A stretch of 64,000 bases of DNA from Rhynchonema sp. JSB1_4 (taxonomy: Eukaryota > Nematoda > Chromadorea > Monhysterida > Xyalidae): NCBI GenBank assembly GCA_030248065.1, contig JASAMV010008914.1, positions 1-64,000 of the forward strand, in the 5' to 3' direction. The translations under genes were made by a program, and so were the position numbers. The notes under the pieces were generated by a model that had not been told where the DNA came from, ran no database searches, and saw nothing but the letters and a program-made list of their open reading frames with translations. The first letter of the stretch is position 1. Each line of letters opens with the position of its first letter. Shown one piece after another: positions 13,497 to 25,383 of this stretch.

Positions 13497-16400
13497 ATGT
13501 TTTCCGTGCCAGTGCGCGCCGTATGTCGCCGACTGGTCCGACGAACGGCTGCCAGTGCGCACAGAACTGTCTTCACATCGTGCATTGATCGTGAGTTATT
13601 GGGATTTCTTGTGCCACGACGAGTCGAATCAACAGCCAATGATCGTGTGTTGGACGCTAGCAAAGCGTGAAAACATTTATATTGGTTGAATATATTCGTT
13701 AATTTTCCAAAAATGGTGACCAAATGTGCAGCCTCGATCGGACTCACGCCGGAGCAATGTGAAATCCAACGGATGGCGGCGTATTTTGCGAAGAACGAAA
13801 TGGCGCCAAACATGGCTGAATGGGATGAAAACGTTGGGAATCTGGGTGGAATTGCAGTTATCCGCTTGTACCTCGTTGGCATCAAACTTGACGATCGGTC
13901 AGAAGGAATTCAGCACAAACATTTTTGCGCCTTGTGGTTCGGAGCTCGAGATCCCTAATTGGAGTCTCGATTGCCGATGTTTGATACCGTACAAAATGTG
14001 CCTTGTGATGTGGGCTAACGGTATGGTCGTCAACTCAAGCAGACCGAAATTATTGATGGGAGTTGACAATACCAGAAGCTGTGATGTGTGGTGCACGTTC
14101 AACGTACAGTGTATTCGGGCTTTTTATTCAACTCGTCAACTAAGGTCATCAGCTCACCCCGAATGTCGTGTATTATTTTTCGCGCTCACTCAGGGCTGCT
14201 TGAGTCGACCACATATATCAAAGGGCGGATCTGGGGTGAACACGGAAACCTGAACACGGAACAGGTTCAGGCCCGGCCGGAGCCTAAGCCTATAAATGGG
14301 TCAAATATGCAAGGCCTGAAAAGGTCGGGCCTGAACTTCGGGGCCTGAAAAGTCGCGGAATATGTTTCGTTGCTCAATTGGTAATCCACCTCCGCTGATG
14401 AATGTTCTAAATGGTAAACACACAATGTCACAATCGTGTCCCGATTGGTCTCTATAAATTGCTCAGACTGTAACTGCAGGAAACGATGCCAGTCTCGACG
14501 CTACGTCATGCGGCCGAACTGGGGTTCGGTGCCATCTACTGCACTGAGGAGCACGGTGGCAGTGGACTGACGAGGCTGGACGCGTCCGTGATCTTCGAGG
14601 CGCTCGCACCAGGATGTGTCAGTACAACGGCGTATTTGTCCATACACAAGTTGGTTGTGCGGTTGGGAATCGGTTTTTTTTCGTTGGGTTCAATATGTTA
14701 TCATAGTCCACAAGTTCCATGCGCAGCTTCATGTTATTTATGGAACATATTGTATGGTTGCTTTAGATTTATGTTAGGATCCAGATCCTGGTCGTGTCCA
14801 TGAAACATTTCTGGAATTGTTACTTTGATTTCGCTTTACATTCTGCGCGCTGCAGCAATGCAGCGTCCGATCATTTCCACAGCAGATGTGTGTGTCTTCG
14901 TTTTTTGTTTGCGTGGCGAGATAAAGTCGCTCATTTTCAATATAATCTTCCCTGTTGTGTCATGCGTGTTCTCATGCTCACATCAATTCCACATCTCTTT
15001 ATTATGAAAAACTGACCAAACCCGATGCCGTATCCATGTCCTTTCCAATGTCAAGCATACGGTATTACAGTATGTGCGCTTGGATGATCGACACATACGG
15101 CAACGCATCACAACGCGCCCGTTTCGTGCCCGAGTTGGCCAGAATGAACTTGTTGTCATCTTATTGTCTGACCGAACCCGGCAGTGGGTCGGATGCGGCC
15201 GCGTTGCTCACGACGGCACGAAGGGATGGGGATGACTATGTGTTGAATGGGTCGAAGGTGAGATATGGGGGTGTTACAGAGCTAAGTTGTGTTTACTCTT
15301 CTTTCGGTGTGGCAGGTGTTGAGCTGAATTGACTATTCATTTCCGAGTTCCACACGCATCGAACAACTTTGGAGCCACATTAACCCAACATTAAAAAGCG
15401 CGTAAATTGTGCGCGGCCTAACATTATTACATTAGCAAGCAATGCAAACAATCTGGCAATCAAAATCATTTCAGGACTATTATGGCCAGTCAGTTTTGAA
15501 TAATGTTTCACGTGCTTGCCACAAACACGCAGGCATTCATCAGTGGCAGTGGCGAGTCGGGTGTATATCTTGTGATGGTGCGCACCGGTGATGCCGGGCC
15601 GAAAGGTATATCGTGCGTGCTGGTGGAAGACGGCACACCCGGACTGGAATTGGGAAAGAAGGAAAAGAAGGTACACCTTTCGACAGCGAAAGAACACGTG
15701 TATTCGATGGGCATGATAACAAGATAGTCTGTTGACAGGCAGACGCAGACGTGGAAACCATGCAAGCCACAGCCGAAAAAAACAAACTAAAGTAGGTCAA
15801 ACAGCACAGTGTTGCTTAGTTTATTTTCATGACGTCAAAAAATGCTATTTCACTGTATACATACAAGTACATTTAAAAACCACATGCAGCTCGGTTGGCG
15901 CACACACGCAGCGCGCGTACTCACGTTCGAAGACTGTCGTGTACCGCTGGCGAATCTGTTGGGTGCTGAGGGACAGGGGTTCAACATCGCCATGGCGGGC
16001 ATAAATGGTGGTCGTGTAAATATTGGTGCGTTGAAACATTATTATTGGCAAGTCTGTCATCGCGTGTTTTCCTGGTTAAAGTTGGTCAATTCTTGATTAT
16101 TGTTTTTTTTGTTTAATGTACGGCCCGAGTCCAGTTTGGTTTTGAATCTTTGAATTAATTTGTTTCGCTTTCACACAGATTCTCGGGTGTCTGTGACTCA
16201 ACGAGATAGAACAATCAGTCAAAGATAATGTTTCATTTAGCCTCTTGCTCGCTCGGCGCCGCACAGGCCAGTGTTGAACTCGCAGTAGAACATCTGAAAG
16301 TTCGGAAACAATTCGGCAAAGCGCTCAGCGAATTCCAGGTTGGGGTTTGAAACATTATGGTGTAGCCGTGACTTGTGTTTTATGAATGTTATTCAGCACC

Positions 16401-17449
16401 GGCCCCAAGTGAGCATGTCTTGGTCACAGACGGCCAAAGCAGTTGGAATACCCGATCATGCTCGCAGTCGGAAGGGGAGATTGAAAGAAGGACGTGCAAT
16501 CACGCCGCAAAATGTTTCACAAATCAGATAAAATGATGGGAAAATAAACTGTTCTGTTGTTCCAGGCCCTGTAACGAAATTTCAAAAGTGAGAAAAACAT
16601 CGTGAAAATGTTTCACAGGCACGGAAATGCTCCTGCTTTTAAAGAAACGGAAGGAAACGGTGCAGACAAGCACTACGGATTCCTGCACAACCTCCTTGTA
16701 TGAAGCATCAGCTAGCGAGCCAGCTGCTATATATTTTCAGTGGAACCAATTCAAACTTGCCGAGCTGTGCACGCAATTGACCACCAGTCGTCTTCTTGTG
16801 CGTCATGCTGCCGACGCGCTGCAGCACAAACACAGCATGACCGTGCCGTTGTGTGCGATGGCGAAACTGCATGGCACTGATCAATGCTTTGACGTGAGTG
16901 CGTGTGTGCACGTGTGTGTGTGGCTGTGGGGATTGGGGTTAAGCTGGTCGGTGGTGCGGAGGGACATCGTCAGTGTATACTGTACATACAGTAGTGGGAA
17001 TGTGGAGCCTAGGCATGCCAACGTTTTGTTATGAGTTACTGTTTTTTTGGTTCAATCCAGTGGTGGCGTTCTGAGGACACGCTCATTGAGGTTTTCAAGG
17101 CTGTATCGGGGGGCATAGTCACTGCGTAAATCACGATTAGCTTGCGTCAAAAGATTAGTTTGCTTTCTGCCGATGCGAGTACACTACGAACCGACGACAT
17201 CGGTGTGAATTTACAGCCGAAGCGATATTTCAGATCGTGAACGCAGCGCTGCAAATGTTCGGTGGTTACGGCATCCTCAGTGATTACCCGATCGCTCAAT
17301 ACCTCAGGGATATAAGGGTGCACCAGATCATTGAAGGTGGATGCAAAATTAATGATTGTTTTCAAAGCGAAAAATATTTTCTTTTGTTCTTTCCAGGAAC
17401 CAACGAAATCATGCGCATGATTATTGCCAAAGACTTACTGAAATCCTAG
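13497..17449 (+). CDS. acad-8: Isobutyryl-CoA dehydrogenase (ACAD8-like), mitochondrial
   Basis: This FAD-dependent acyl-CoA dehydrogenase of valine catabolism converts isobutyryl-CoA to methacrylyl-CoA in mitochondria and passes electrons to ETF. Ten exons join in phase: 13497-13590, 13732-13832, 14480-14649, 15071-15257, 15533-15670, 15890-16025, 16241-16338, 16741-16893, 17234-17336, 17397-17449. They give 410 residues, close to the usual length of about 415. The first residues are Arg-rich without acidic residues, as in a mitochondrial presequence. Conserved blocks follow in order: [80 protein letters not shown] and HQIIEGTNEIMR. The catalytic glutamate of IIEG is about residue 393. The match to ACAD8 is close and gap-poor, so I prefer it over other acyl-CoA dehydrogenases. 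Three introns start GTTGG. Confidence 0.95.
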
Positions 17450-18247
17450 TTCGTTAAGTTTGTGATCATATTCCAAATTGTTACGTGTTCGATTTGCGAT
17501 CTTTCTTGTCGATCGAGCGTTTTAGCCTTGTCCAATTGGCATGTACACATGACAGATTTATTTGTATATTTCACAGAAAATAGTGATAAACGAATTGGAG
17601 GAAAACGACTTGCAGATAGATACAAGAGGGCGCACTCGCACCAGATAATTATGACTGCTCTTTTTCGCGTCAGATGAGCATAATTTAGCAGCATGCGTAT
17701 CACACATTGCATCAAGAAAGCCCACAGAGTTTTTGCGAGAGAGTGCGCCGTGGTCGGTGGAACACGTGATATTTTCAGAAAACTGACCCACCAATGTTTA
17801 TTCCATGTGGTCCACTTCTGTGTATAGAGTTGCGCTGCAGACATGTGCTTTGCATAGTGCACAAATAGAATGGGAGTCCACTATAACGATTAGAATCAAC
17901 AGTGACCGATAATATGCAAGAACCGTAACCGCCGAAGTACTGTGTTGCGTCTCTCACCAACAGGATTGTGCGTGTACGTGCGTTTTACACCATTTATCTC
18001 AGCATGTCTTCGTGTTGCGTTTTATGACTACAATTATTGACGTCCATTCAAACTGCACGGATGCTGGCTGAATAGCACTGTGCATATGTATATTTCTTTC
18101 TTTGTCTTGCCGTTTGGACGACGCCACGCCACTGTTTGTCATGTTGACGTAGCAGTGCAGCTCAACTGTCGGTAACAGCTCTGTTGTTTCAGAAGAATCA
18201 ACTAACAACAAAAAATAATCGAATGATTCACCACTAATACCCTCCAC
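17450..18247. other. Intergenic region, nothing recognised
   Basis: This is the 3' flank of the dehydrogenase gene and the upstream flank of the secreted-protein gene. No conserved coding segment, RNA gene or clear repeat was seen in about 800 bp. Confidence 0.5.
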
Positions 18248-18796
18248 ATGGCCCGGTTACGACGGCTGATGTTTCAATTGTTAACGATTGTTGGACTGTT
18301 CATGGACATGGTCGTTGCGTTGGACACCTCCACTCCCTGGTCACAAAGGTTGCGATACCTGAGCTTCTACGGTGCACATCACCACAGACATCATTCAGCT
18401 GAACCAACTGCGCCTGATCTGATCAGGACCGCTGACACGTGAGTTTAACAACATTATTTACGCTATATCATGGTGCCCTGGTACTTTTTCAGAATTCACG
18501 AAAACGATAGATTTGAAGTCTGTCCCCCGTACTTATGGTTTATGACTATACGGGTCAAACCTGACGCCCGTTCTGATTGAGTTGCCTGAGTTCCAAGAGA
18601 ACCAACTGAGCATAAAAACATGTTTTCACAGGCAAACGGTCGGGCAATCAAAAAAACGCGCTCCACAATTTGCATTACAAACCGCACGGAAGCCTCGCTT
18701 TTTCTTTCAGACTTCGACGACTTTCCTCTCGGATTCTCAAATTACGCACGCATGGTTATCAAGCTGTTCGCGGGTGATCTTTTCAACCAGTCATAA
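18248..18796 (+). CDS. Predicted small secreted protein, unknown function
   Basis: I do not recognise this protein. Three exons join in phase (18248-18438, 18493-18553, 18632-18796) to give 138 residues. The N-terminus has Arg residues and then a hydrophobic run (MFQLLTIVGLFMDMVVA), consistent with a signal peptide. The body has a His-rich patch (HHHRHH) and two cysteines, one in FEVCPPYLWF and one in TICITNR. It ends with a Phe/Asp-rich segment (SDFDDFPLGFSNYARM). No membrane segment follows the signal peptide. The gene converges on the Ly6-like gene, with 215 bp between stop codons. The exon structure rests only on open frames and splice-site phase. The second donor (GTCAAA) is weak, so the middle exon could be wrong. 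Confidence 0.5.
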
Positions 18797-19011
18797 TGTG
18801 GTCTGTTTTTATCCAGATATATACCAGAAATAATATTTTTATTCAATCTGCAGAGCATTGTTATTTTTGCTGGCCATTAATATGGCCCATGCAATGCAAA
18901 GGTTATAAAAACAAAAGCTGTCGAATTGAAACTTTGAGAGAACATGCAGATCTAGCCCGTAGCATAAAATTATACTGTAGAAATTAAAATTGTGAAACAA
19001 TGATTTTTTCA

Positions 19012-19640
19012 CTATAAACAGTTATCACCTTGACAACAGCACAGTTCAATACCAGCCATGACTGTGCAGCCACCATTGCAGTATCGGACTTCGGCTTCAC
19101 TCATGGTACTGCATGTGAGCAGCGCGGGGGCACCGTCAATGGACATCTGATTAGGGTTAGGGTTAAGCTGACGATGCTTGCCCAAATTTTTGTAATTTTC
19201 AATTTTGTCCTATCGATCATTTTTTGTTATCATGCTCATCGACCAGACGCGTGTGCATTAAATCACAAGCAACTATCCAACAAATGACGAAAGCGAAACT
19301 GCTATGTGAATAAACAAAGTTATGTGCCTGCCTGGCACATATGCGAAACGCTTCGCCCATCGAAAATAAGTGACCAGACAATTTCCTGCCACCCGAAAAG
19401 CTAAAACTTTAATAATAGTCCACTAGCACCACAATGAATCGCACTAACTTTGATGCAAACATTCAAATCGACGTTCGCCAAACTGGCGTCCGGACACTGT
19501 TGCACATTGTGATCTTTCGGGTCGGCGCAGTTCATTCCCTCCATCACATCGCAATACTTGCACGACAATGACATTGTGCTGTGAAACATCACCGATACGA
19601 TACACAGTGCGGTCAGCAGGCATCGGCGTTGACAGGACAT
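19012..19640 (-). CDS. Secreted Ly6/uPAR (three-finger) domain protein
   Basis: This is a small cysteine-rich extracellular protein of the Ly6/three-finger fold; members bind receptors or channels, or stay unattached. Two exons join in phase 0 (19640-19449 and 19146-19012) to give 108 residues. The signal peptide runs from MSCQRRCLLTALCIV to about residue 24. The mature part starts LSCKYCD and continues with NCADP, QCPD and NVCIK. It ends CNGGC, IELCCCQGDNC, the CC..DNC signature of the fold. Ten cysteines in the mature part fit five disulfides. No hydrophobic tail follows DNCL-stop, so a GPI anchor is unlikely. A minus-strand AATAAA lies about 170 bp beyond the stop (around 18838). The single intron ends in CTTAACCCTAACCCTAATCAG-type sequence. 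Confidence 0.85.
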
Positions 19641-20026
19641 CGCTGGGGCCGAGATCGAAGTTTCTTGGGAATAGTTGAGGCAGGACGTTTGACAGGCGGA
19701 TTTGTTCAGTTGACAATGTGGCTCACCATAAATACAGATTCCTGATCTGACGTCAACATCAAGCTTCAATGTTGTATTGCTGATAAGCTGTGGGAAATCA
19801 GACAAAATATAGCGATGTCATGCAGATGTTTGAACCAACCCGCATTTTATTTTATTCAGATCATTTGAATGTGACGTCAATGTTCAATGGCTACGTCTCT
19901 AGGTTTGCAATATCAAGTAATTTAGTCCAATAAATAACTGGTTTTATATGTATACATACATATAGATACAAAAGCACGGCACCCGATTTCATAAACTTTG
20001 AACCGTTGGCTTTCAGAAGTGCGCCG
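19641..20026. other. Spacer between the Ly6-like and receptor genes
   Basis: This short intergenic stretch contains two overlapping minus-strand AATAAA signals (plus-strand TTTATT at about 19846-19856). They lie about 175 bp after the receptor stop codon and are plausible polyadenylation signals for that gene. Nothing else was recognised. Confidence 0.5.
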
Positions 20027-23000
20027 CTATGTTTCAGTCGGATACCAGGCACCGCGTTTGATGTTTCTAATCACAACCAGCAAACTTTCACCAAAAAGAC
20101 ACAGACAAGCGATTGTCAGACCAGTGAATAGCGCTACGAACACAAGACTGATTTGACTGAGACGAATCCGATAGGCGTGCTCGTCGCGGGACGAGTCGAA
20201 ACGGGAACACAGCTTGTGGGCGGACTGGAAATGGGTTCGGGATTGGTGCACAATGTCTGGTGCGGTCGTACAGACGATGACCCGGGTGCCCCCAAAAACA
20301 AGTATATACGCAACAAACAAGCATTTTGTCTGTCAAAACAAGCACCCAGACCCAAGAACACTATCCTATTCGCAAAAATATGTCAAAAGTCGTTGATAAG
20401 AATGCGACAACCAGCAATGGCCCAGTACGCAAATTTATCGTTCCAACCAAAGCGTACAATTTTTGCTATGAATATCCTGCACCAATCGCAAAAAAATAAA
20501 CATCACAACTCACCAGCACATGATAGTAATATCGCGCGTGGATCGTCTGTATGATATGGCTGTAGTCGACAATGACCCGATCGAATTCCATGATCACCCA
20601 GTCGGGCGTACGCGGGCCGAACATGAAATGCATAGAGAAATCGAACAACGTCCGCGGGTGCAGTGGCACAACACGCGTGTCGCAACGGTTGGCTCGTCGC
20701 ACCTGCGCAGTGTGTCTTGCCTACAGTGTGGGCTGCAGAAGTTCCTTTCCATACTGTTTGGGCCCGAAATGCTGCAAGCTCCTGTTATCTCAAAAACCAT
20801 ACCATGTAAAAAGGTGGCCTGGCAATGTTCGCCCTTTTAGACCGTGCTCTTTTTTGCTCAAAGTGGCCTTGCTCACACCGGCTTTGCTAAATTACCGCTA
20901 AAAACAGCAAATTGGATGAAACATTACCTCGTTTGCCGATCTCAGATCATACAGCACCAGTCCATTTTGTATTTCGGCCCCAAATTGTGCGTCATCCAAC
21001 GCATCGTAGATTCGGATAGATACAGCGGGATTTTGGGCTAACGCTGTCTCGAATTGAGTCGCTGCTTGAATAGGATTGCCGCCGGACAGACTAAAATCAC
21101 AGGTGTACAAAGGCACAGGATTTTGAAACATCAGCTATGTGCATGTATGTGTGTGTAGCCTAGACCAAACTGCTCGGGTTTTGCGGACAGAATTGGAAAT
21201 GAAAAAAGCGGAAATGCGGCTGACCTCAAATTTCGATTTCGCTCAAACACCACTTGAAGATCGTTGTCTTCGATGTATGTGGCCAACTTGAGTTTGCCTG
21301 ATTCAAGAAGGTCGACCATTCCTGCAATATCGAGTATTGGACTACGGTAGTTTTTTTAACTGCGAAAAAATGGATGAAACAAAAATGCTGAACCCCAGGG
21401 TATCACTAAATCACTCACCTTGCAAGTCATCGAACATTTTCGGTTTGCGTTGAATCATTAATCCAGTGAGAATTCCGTTTGCGTACAAATCCAGTGAAAA
21501 CAGGGTGATCAGCAACAACATGATTGGCTCCAGCCATCTACAAGCACGCGCGTGAAACATCAGGGTAAATTATCTCACTGTTATATCAAGTACATGTGGA
21601 AATACGACAAAGTCACGGAGGGTACAGTAGTTCTATTTTTAACTTTTCAGAGAAAGCACATTTAAATTTTTTGGGACATCTGAAGCTGGGTCTTTATCCG
21701 CTCTTTGAGGCAGGCCATGCGATACCTGAACAGTGTCGCGCTGTAATACGTCCGCTCCAATCTCGTGTGCAGTCGTTGAAACATCACGGAATGCGCTTTG
21801 ACCATCAACCCGCACATAATAGCCGTCAACCACAACTCTGTCGAAAAGACGCGCACAAAACTGAGTGGTTCAGCCTGAGGCTCACTGTCGGCTGCGAGCG
21901 CGCTCTTTTGGGCATTGAAAATGGCTTGCCCGGTGAATCGGGGAGACCGAATGGGGTACGAGTTGAGAGGGAACAGATAGGCACCTGGAATCTGTTTGTA
22001 AGATTGCTTGTATGATTTTGTCCAATCTGTTCAGCCAATGGGCATGATAACAAATAGCTGCCTGCCTGCCTGCCTGCGCAAAACTGACCAGCAGGATCTC
22101 AGAAATGTCTTGTAAGTATTTTTTTGACTTCAAAACGGTGGGTGCGCTTATACTCGTTTTGCGGAACTGAAGGAACGAGTGGAGGGATGAGCGTTTTGCG
22201 GGCTGCGTAGTGCTCGTGTAACAAATCACTGTGCCGTTGGCCACAAGGCACATGCACACTGAACAACTTGAGTAGCGCACATACGGCTGAAGCAAAATCA
22301 CTGTTCTTCCACTTTCAGTGTATTGAAACCGGTGGAGGAATTTGTGGTTATAAACAGCCCGACGGTTTCAAATTCTAATGTTCTGTGTGCTGATGCCTTG
22401 AGACCAGCTTGTCAATGTTAGATCCACATGTTGGCCAGAGCGTTTCCCACCCGGCAGAAACAATCGTTCCTTCACCCTTTCCTTCAGTTCCGCGGAACGA
22501 GTATAAGCGCTCGAGTCTCGAAAGCTCACCCATATCGTATTCGCCCCGCTCCATCGCTTTGAAACATGCGTCATAATTTGAATTCTCGATCACATCGACG
22601 GTTATGTTTGTGCGCGACTTTATCAACTGAAAAGTATCACTCAGTCGTTCAATCGATTAATTAATAAATCAAATAATTATAGTGTGTACCTCCAACACCT
22701 CAGGCACGAGTCCCGGAAAGGGACAGCTTTCAGTAATTCGTCCTTTTGATTCGATTGCACACGGGAACCATTCTATACTGTATGGGAACGAGTGAAACAT
22801 CAACAAATTGTAGCTGGCGTTCTCTGCTGTCATAGTTATTAGTGCTCGAGGGAAAGTCCACTAAGTCTACTTTCCATGTCCGTATTTTTGACCAGATTAG
22901 CACTGTGACAGAAAAAAAATAAGCTGATCAAATATCACCCACATGAGGTATAGGTCCACTATTTGCATGCTCGCGCGCAATTTGAGGTAGTGACGCGCTC

Positions 23001-23164
23001 CTGTGGTTGATTAATCCCGAACTCACTGTTGCACTTGCAAACATTCTGGACAAGGAAACTTGATACGGAAACTGCATTCAATTAAGCCGTTCAGTGTGGC
23101 CTCTGGCCCACACGTGCACGATGTGATTACCATGTATGAAACGTGAAGGGTTGGAACTTCGCTA
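20027..23164 (-). CDS. Ionotropic-glutamate-receptor-like ligand-gated channel (5' end unresolved)
   Basis: This membrane channel has a periplasmic-binding-protein-type ligand domain split by its pore segments. Nine exons join in phase: 23164-23027, 22777-22690, 22626-22530, 21984-21726, 21537-21419, 21321-21225, 21090-20928, 20702-20514, 20224-20027, about 448 residues. In order they give a Cys-rich extracellular start, ligand lobe S1 (ITESCPFPGLVPEVLE, DACFKAMERGEYDMG), M1 (STELWLTAIMCGLMV), M3 (WLEPIMLLLITLFSLDLYA), lobe S2 (MVDLLESGKLKLATYIED) and M4 (ISLVFVALFTGLTIACLCL). The SYTANLAAF-type gating motif is altered to LDLYANGILTGLM. No large amino-terminal domain was found, as in the small iGluR-like proteins of nematodes. 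Whether it conducts ions or what it binds is unknown. The signal-peptide exon was not located. Confidence 0.8.
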
Positions 23165-23214
23165 CTGAAATGTGGACATATGTGGCTTTCCCATCCACCG
23201 TTTATGTGCGTATA

Positions 23215-23529
23215 TAGTCCGTCCATCAGCTCATGGCACTTTGTGTTGCTGCTGGCCGACTTGTTCCCTTCCTCCACGTTCCAATGAAAGAGAAATTGAG
23301 TTTCCTAAAAAATTATTTTGGCTCCAAGATTGCGGTTTTTATGAAACCGACGTGTTTTATCGATTTTAATTTAATTTAATTTTAAATTTGATCGAATTCA
23401 ATCTTTTCGACACATTTTATTATTTTTTGCAAAATCGCTCACACTCAATTTCTCTTTCATTAGAACGTGGAGGAAGGGAGCAAACCATCCAGCAGCAACG
23501 CAAAGTGCCATGAGCTGGTGGCCGGACTA
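23215..23529. mobile_element. 315-bp TA-flanked foldback MITE (TAGTCCGTCC..GCTCATGGCAC ends)
   Basis: The left arm (23215-23290) and right arm (23449-23529) are near-perfect inverted repeats around an AT-rich centre. TA lies at 23213-23214 and 23530-23531. The end TAGTCC..CAGCTCATG resembles the 11931-12291 element. A relative is at 39243-39520. It lies just upstream of the first recognised receptor exon, so apparent coding capacity there is repeat-derived. Confidence 0.7.
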
Positions 23530-24028
23530 TACACATAGACGATAATCATTAGGGTTCTCGGTAAAGACGAAACATGGACAGCCGCATCGTTGCAACGATT
23601 CAATTGTAAATTGTTCTCAAACCTGGAATAACGAAAGCATGACAGAATTAAGAAAACTAAGAAAACATATGACACAATGAACCCAACGTTTTTCAACCAG
23701 TTTTTTATTCCACCCGCCAAATTTCATACGTTCAGTTTGTAGTCGAAATACTGTACCTAGTTTCACTGCACAGCCCTCAGAGTTGGAACACAATTTCATA
23801 ATTTGCATGCAACGTTTTCCAAATATAAGGTCAATACTCTTTGTAATTCGCTCAAATTTAATTTGGGTATTTTTGTGGAAGCTGGCATCGTTTTAGAATT
23901 TGACCAGTTCAGTTTTTGGGTTGGTTTGATGAGTCCTTCAGCTCAAGGAAAGCCCAAGCCAAAGTGCCGCCGTCTGATACCCAACAACCGAACAGTCTTG
24001 TCCTAATCCATTTGATGTTTCACAACAA

Positions 24029-24833
24029 TCACTGAGCGATCAGTTGCACCTGAATTTCAGGGAACTCGGCCGGACACATGAACATCGCCTTCGGATTCGT
24101 TTCGTCCGGCGGCGGTTCGGCGAACTGAAAAAACATTTCCATTTTTTACCATTTTTTCTTCTCAAATTTTTTCAAAAATCTGGAATAAAATTTCCATTTT
24201 CACCCGCACCTGACAGATCAAGGTGTCCATTTTGGGTGGTCCGGCTTTGTGTTGGATTTCGATGGGAATCGTTTGCATCGGTTCGATGAACCCGTAGACC
24301 GGCTGGATGCGCCACGTTTGCACGTCAGTGCATTTCATCTGGGGAAAAATGTAAAAATCTAAGCTTTATTGGCATTTCAACTAAGCACAGTCAACCATAA
24401 ACCCAACCCCCAACCGCTATTATAAAAATCTGGGCTAATAGCATAGTCATCAAATTAAGTGGTCAAATCACTTCGTCAACTCAGGTAGCACCAAATGAGC
24501 ACAAAGAAATACATACATTGGGTTGACGACAAGATTTGATGAGCTGATTTGACCACAGCACTGCATATAGTGCAGGCCAAAATCTGTGTATTTGTTCACG
24601 ATGAACAGCAGATCGAAAGTCTAATCCTACTAGGATCTGAATAAAAATCAAAACAAAAAATCTGAATATTAGTGTCAGAACGGCCAAAGCTCAAATTTAG
24701 TCCCCTAATCCCGCTGACCCCCGACCTTGTAGGCCAGCCTTGCCATATGTCCGTTGTACATTTGCACCTGCACCGACTGCGTCTCACCAGCGGCCATCAT
24801 CAACGGGTTCGGTTGGATTTGGAGTTCGGCCAT
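24029..24833 (-). CDS. Major sperm protein (MSP) domain protein
   Basis: This small cytosolic MSP-domain protein belongs to the group resembling nematode sperm-specific family (ssp-type) proteins. Three exons join in phase 0 (24833-24726, 24338-24210, 24124-24029) to give 110 residues, one immunoglobulin-like MSP domain and nothing else. Landmarks are IQPNPLMMAAG near the start, ARLAYK, the family's core KPVYGFVEP-like motif as IQPVYGFIEP, GPPKMDTLICQFAEPPPDETNPKAMF, and an ending QVQLIAQ. Family members act in sperm motility or signalling, or as adaptors; which applies here is not visible. The first donor (GTCGGG) is weak but phase and homology support it. A minus-strand AATAAA lies about 320 bp after the stop. 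Its start codon is 550 bp from the large inverted repeat. Confidence 0.85.
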
Positions 24834-25380
24834 GATGACTGGGTTGCTTGGTTGATGTTTCAGTGAAGGGTTGAAGGCAGCAGTGCGGTGAAAGCGGAGA
24901 AAATCGATGAATGAATGAAAAATGATGAATTTTCAGACCTTTTATACGACCTCAGGTGCTCGGATGGGATTTGTGAGAATGCAAATAGTACATACATAAA
25001 TAGGTTGAGTGGAATTTGAGAACTTTAACTTGTTCACAAGATTTGCTGTTCGTAAATGAGTAGATTTAAATTTTTTCGATGAACATTCACGTTTCGCATA
25101 ACTGTGTGCATCTTCACTGCACAATGCACGTCACGTGGTACAGTACTATGCTATGTATGTGAAAACGCATACAATACACATACAGTAACATGGAGCTAAA
25201 AGCAACCACAACGACAAACAGTACACATGGTACTCGAGTTTCTAAAACGGAAATTTTCGTAAACAAACACATGCGCAACAAGAAACTGACTTAATGGACA
25301 AAAAGCCTATGGCTCGAAATTTGATTTGTGACCCACACCACAATGATTTTCAAGCATTTATACATACATACCTAATAATC
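24834..25380. other. Upstream flank of the MSP gene, nothing recognised
   Basis: About 550 bp between the MSP start codon and the left end of the large inverted repeat. It holds AC/GT-rich runs (ACATACAT words) and one GATGTTTCA word at 24854-24862. No coding signal was seen. The MSP promoter is presumably here. Confidence 0.4.
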
Positions 25381-25383
25381 ATA

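Noticed and set aside
17320..17336. GGTGCACCAGATCATTGAAG as another copy of the GGTGCACC hairpin repeat
   Set aside because: This is the conserved HQIIEG coding sequence of the dehydrogenase; the resemblance ends outside those codons.
23215..23277. N-terminal extension of the receptor-like channel into the repeat
   Set aside because: The apparent extra coding sequence is one arm of a TA-flanked MITE, and a good acceptor at 23165 gives the required phase.
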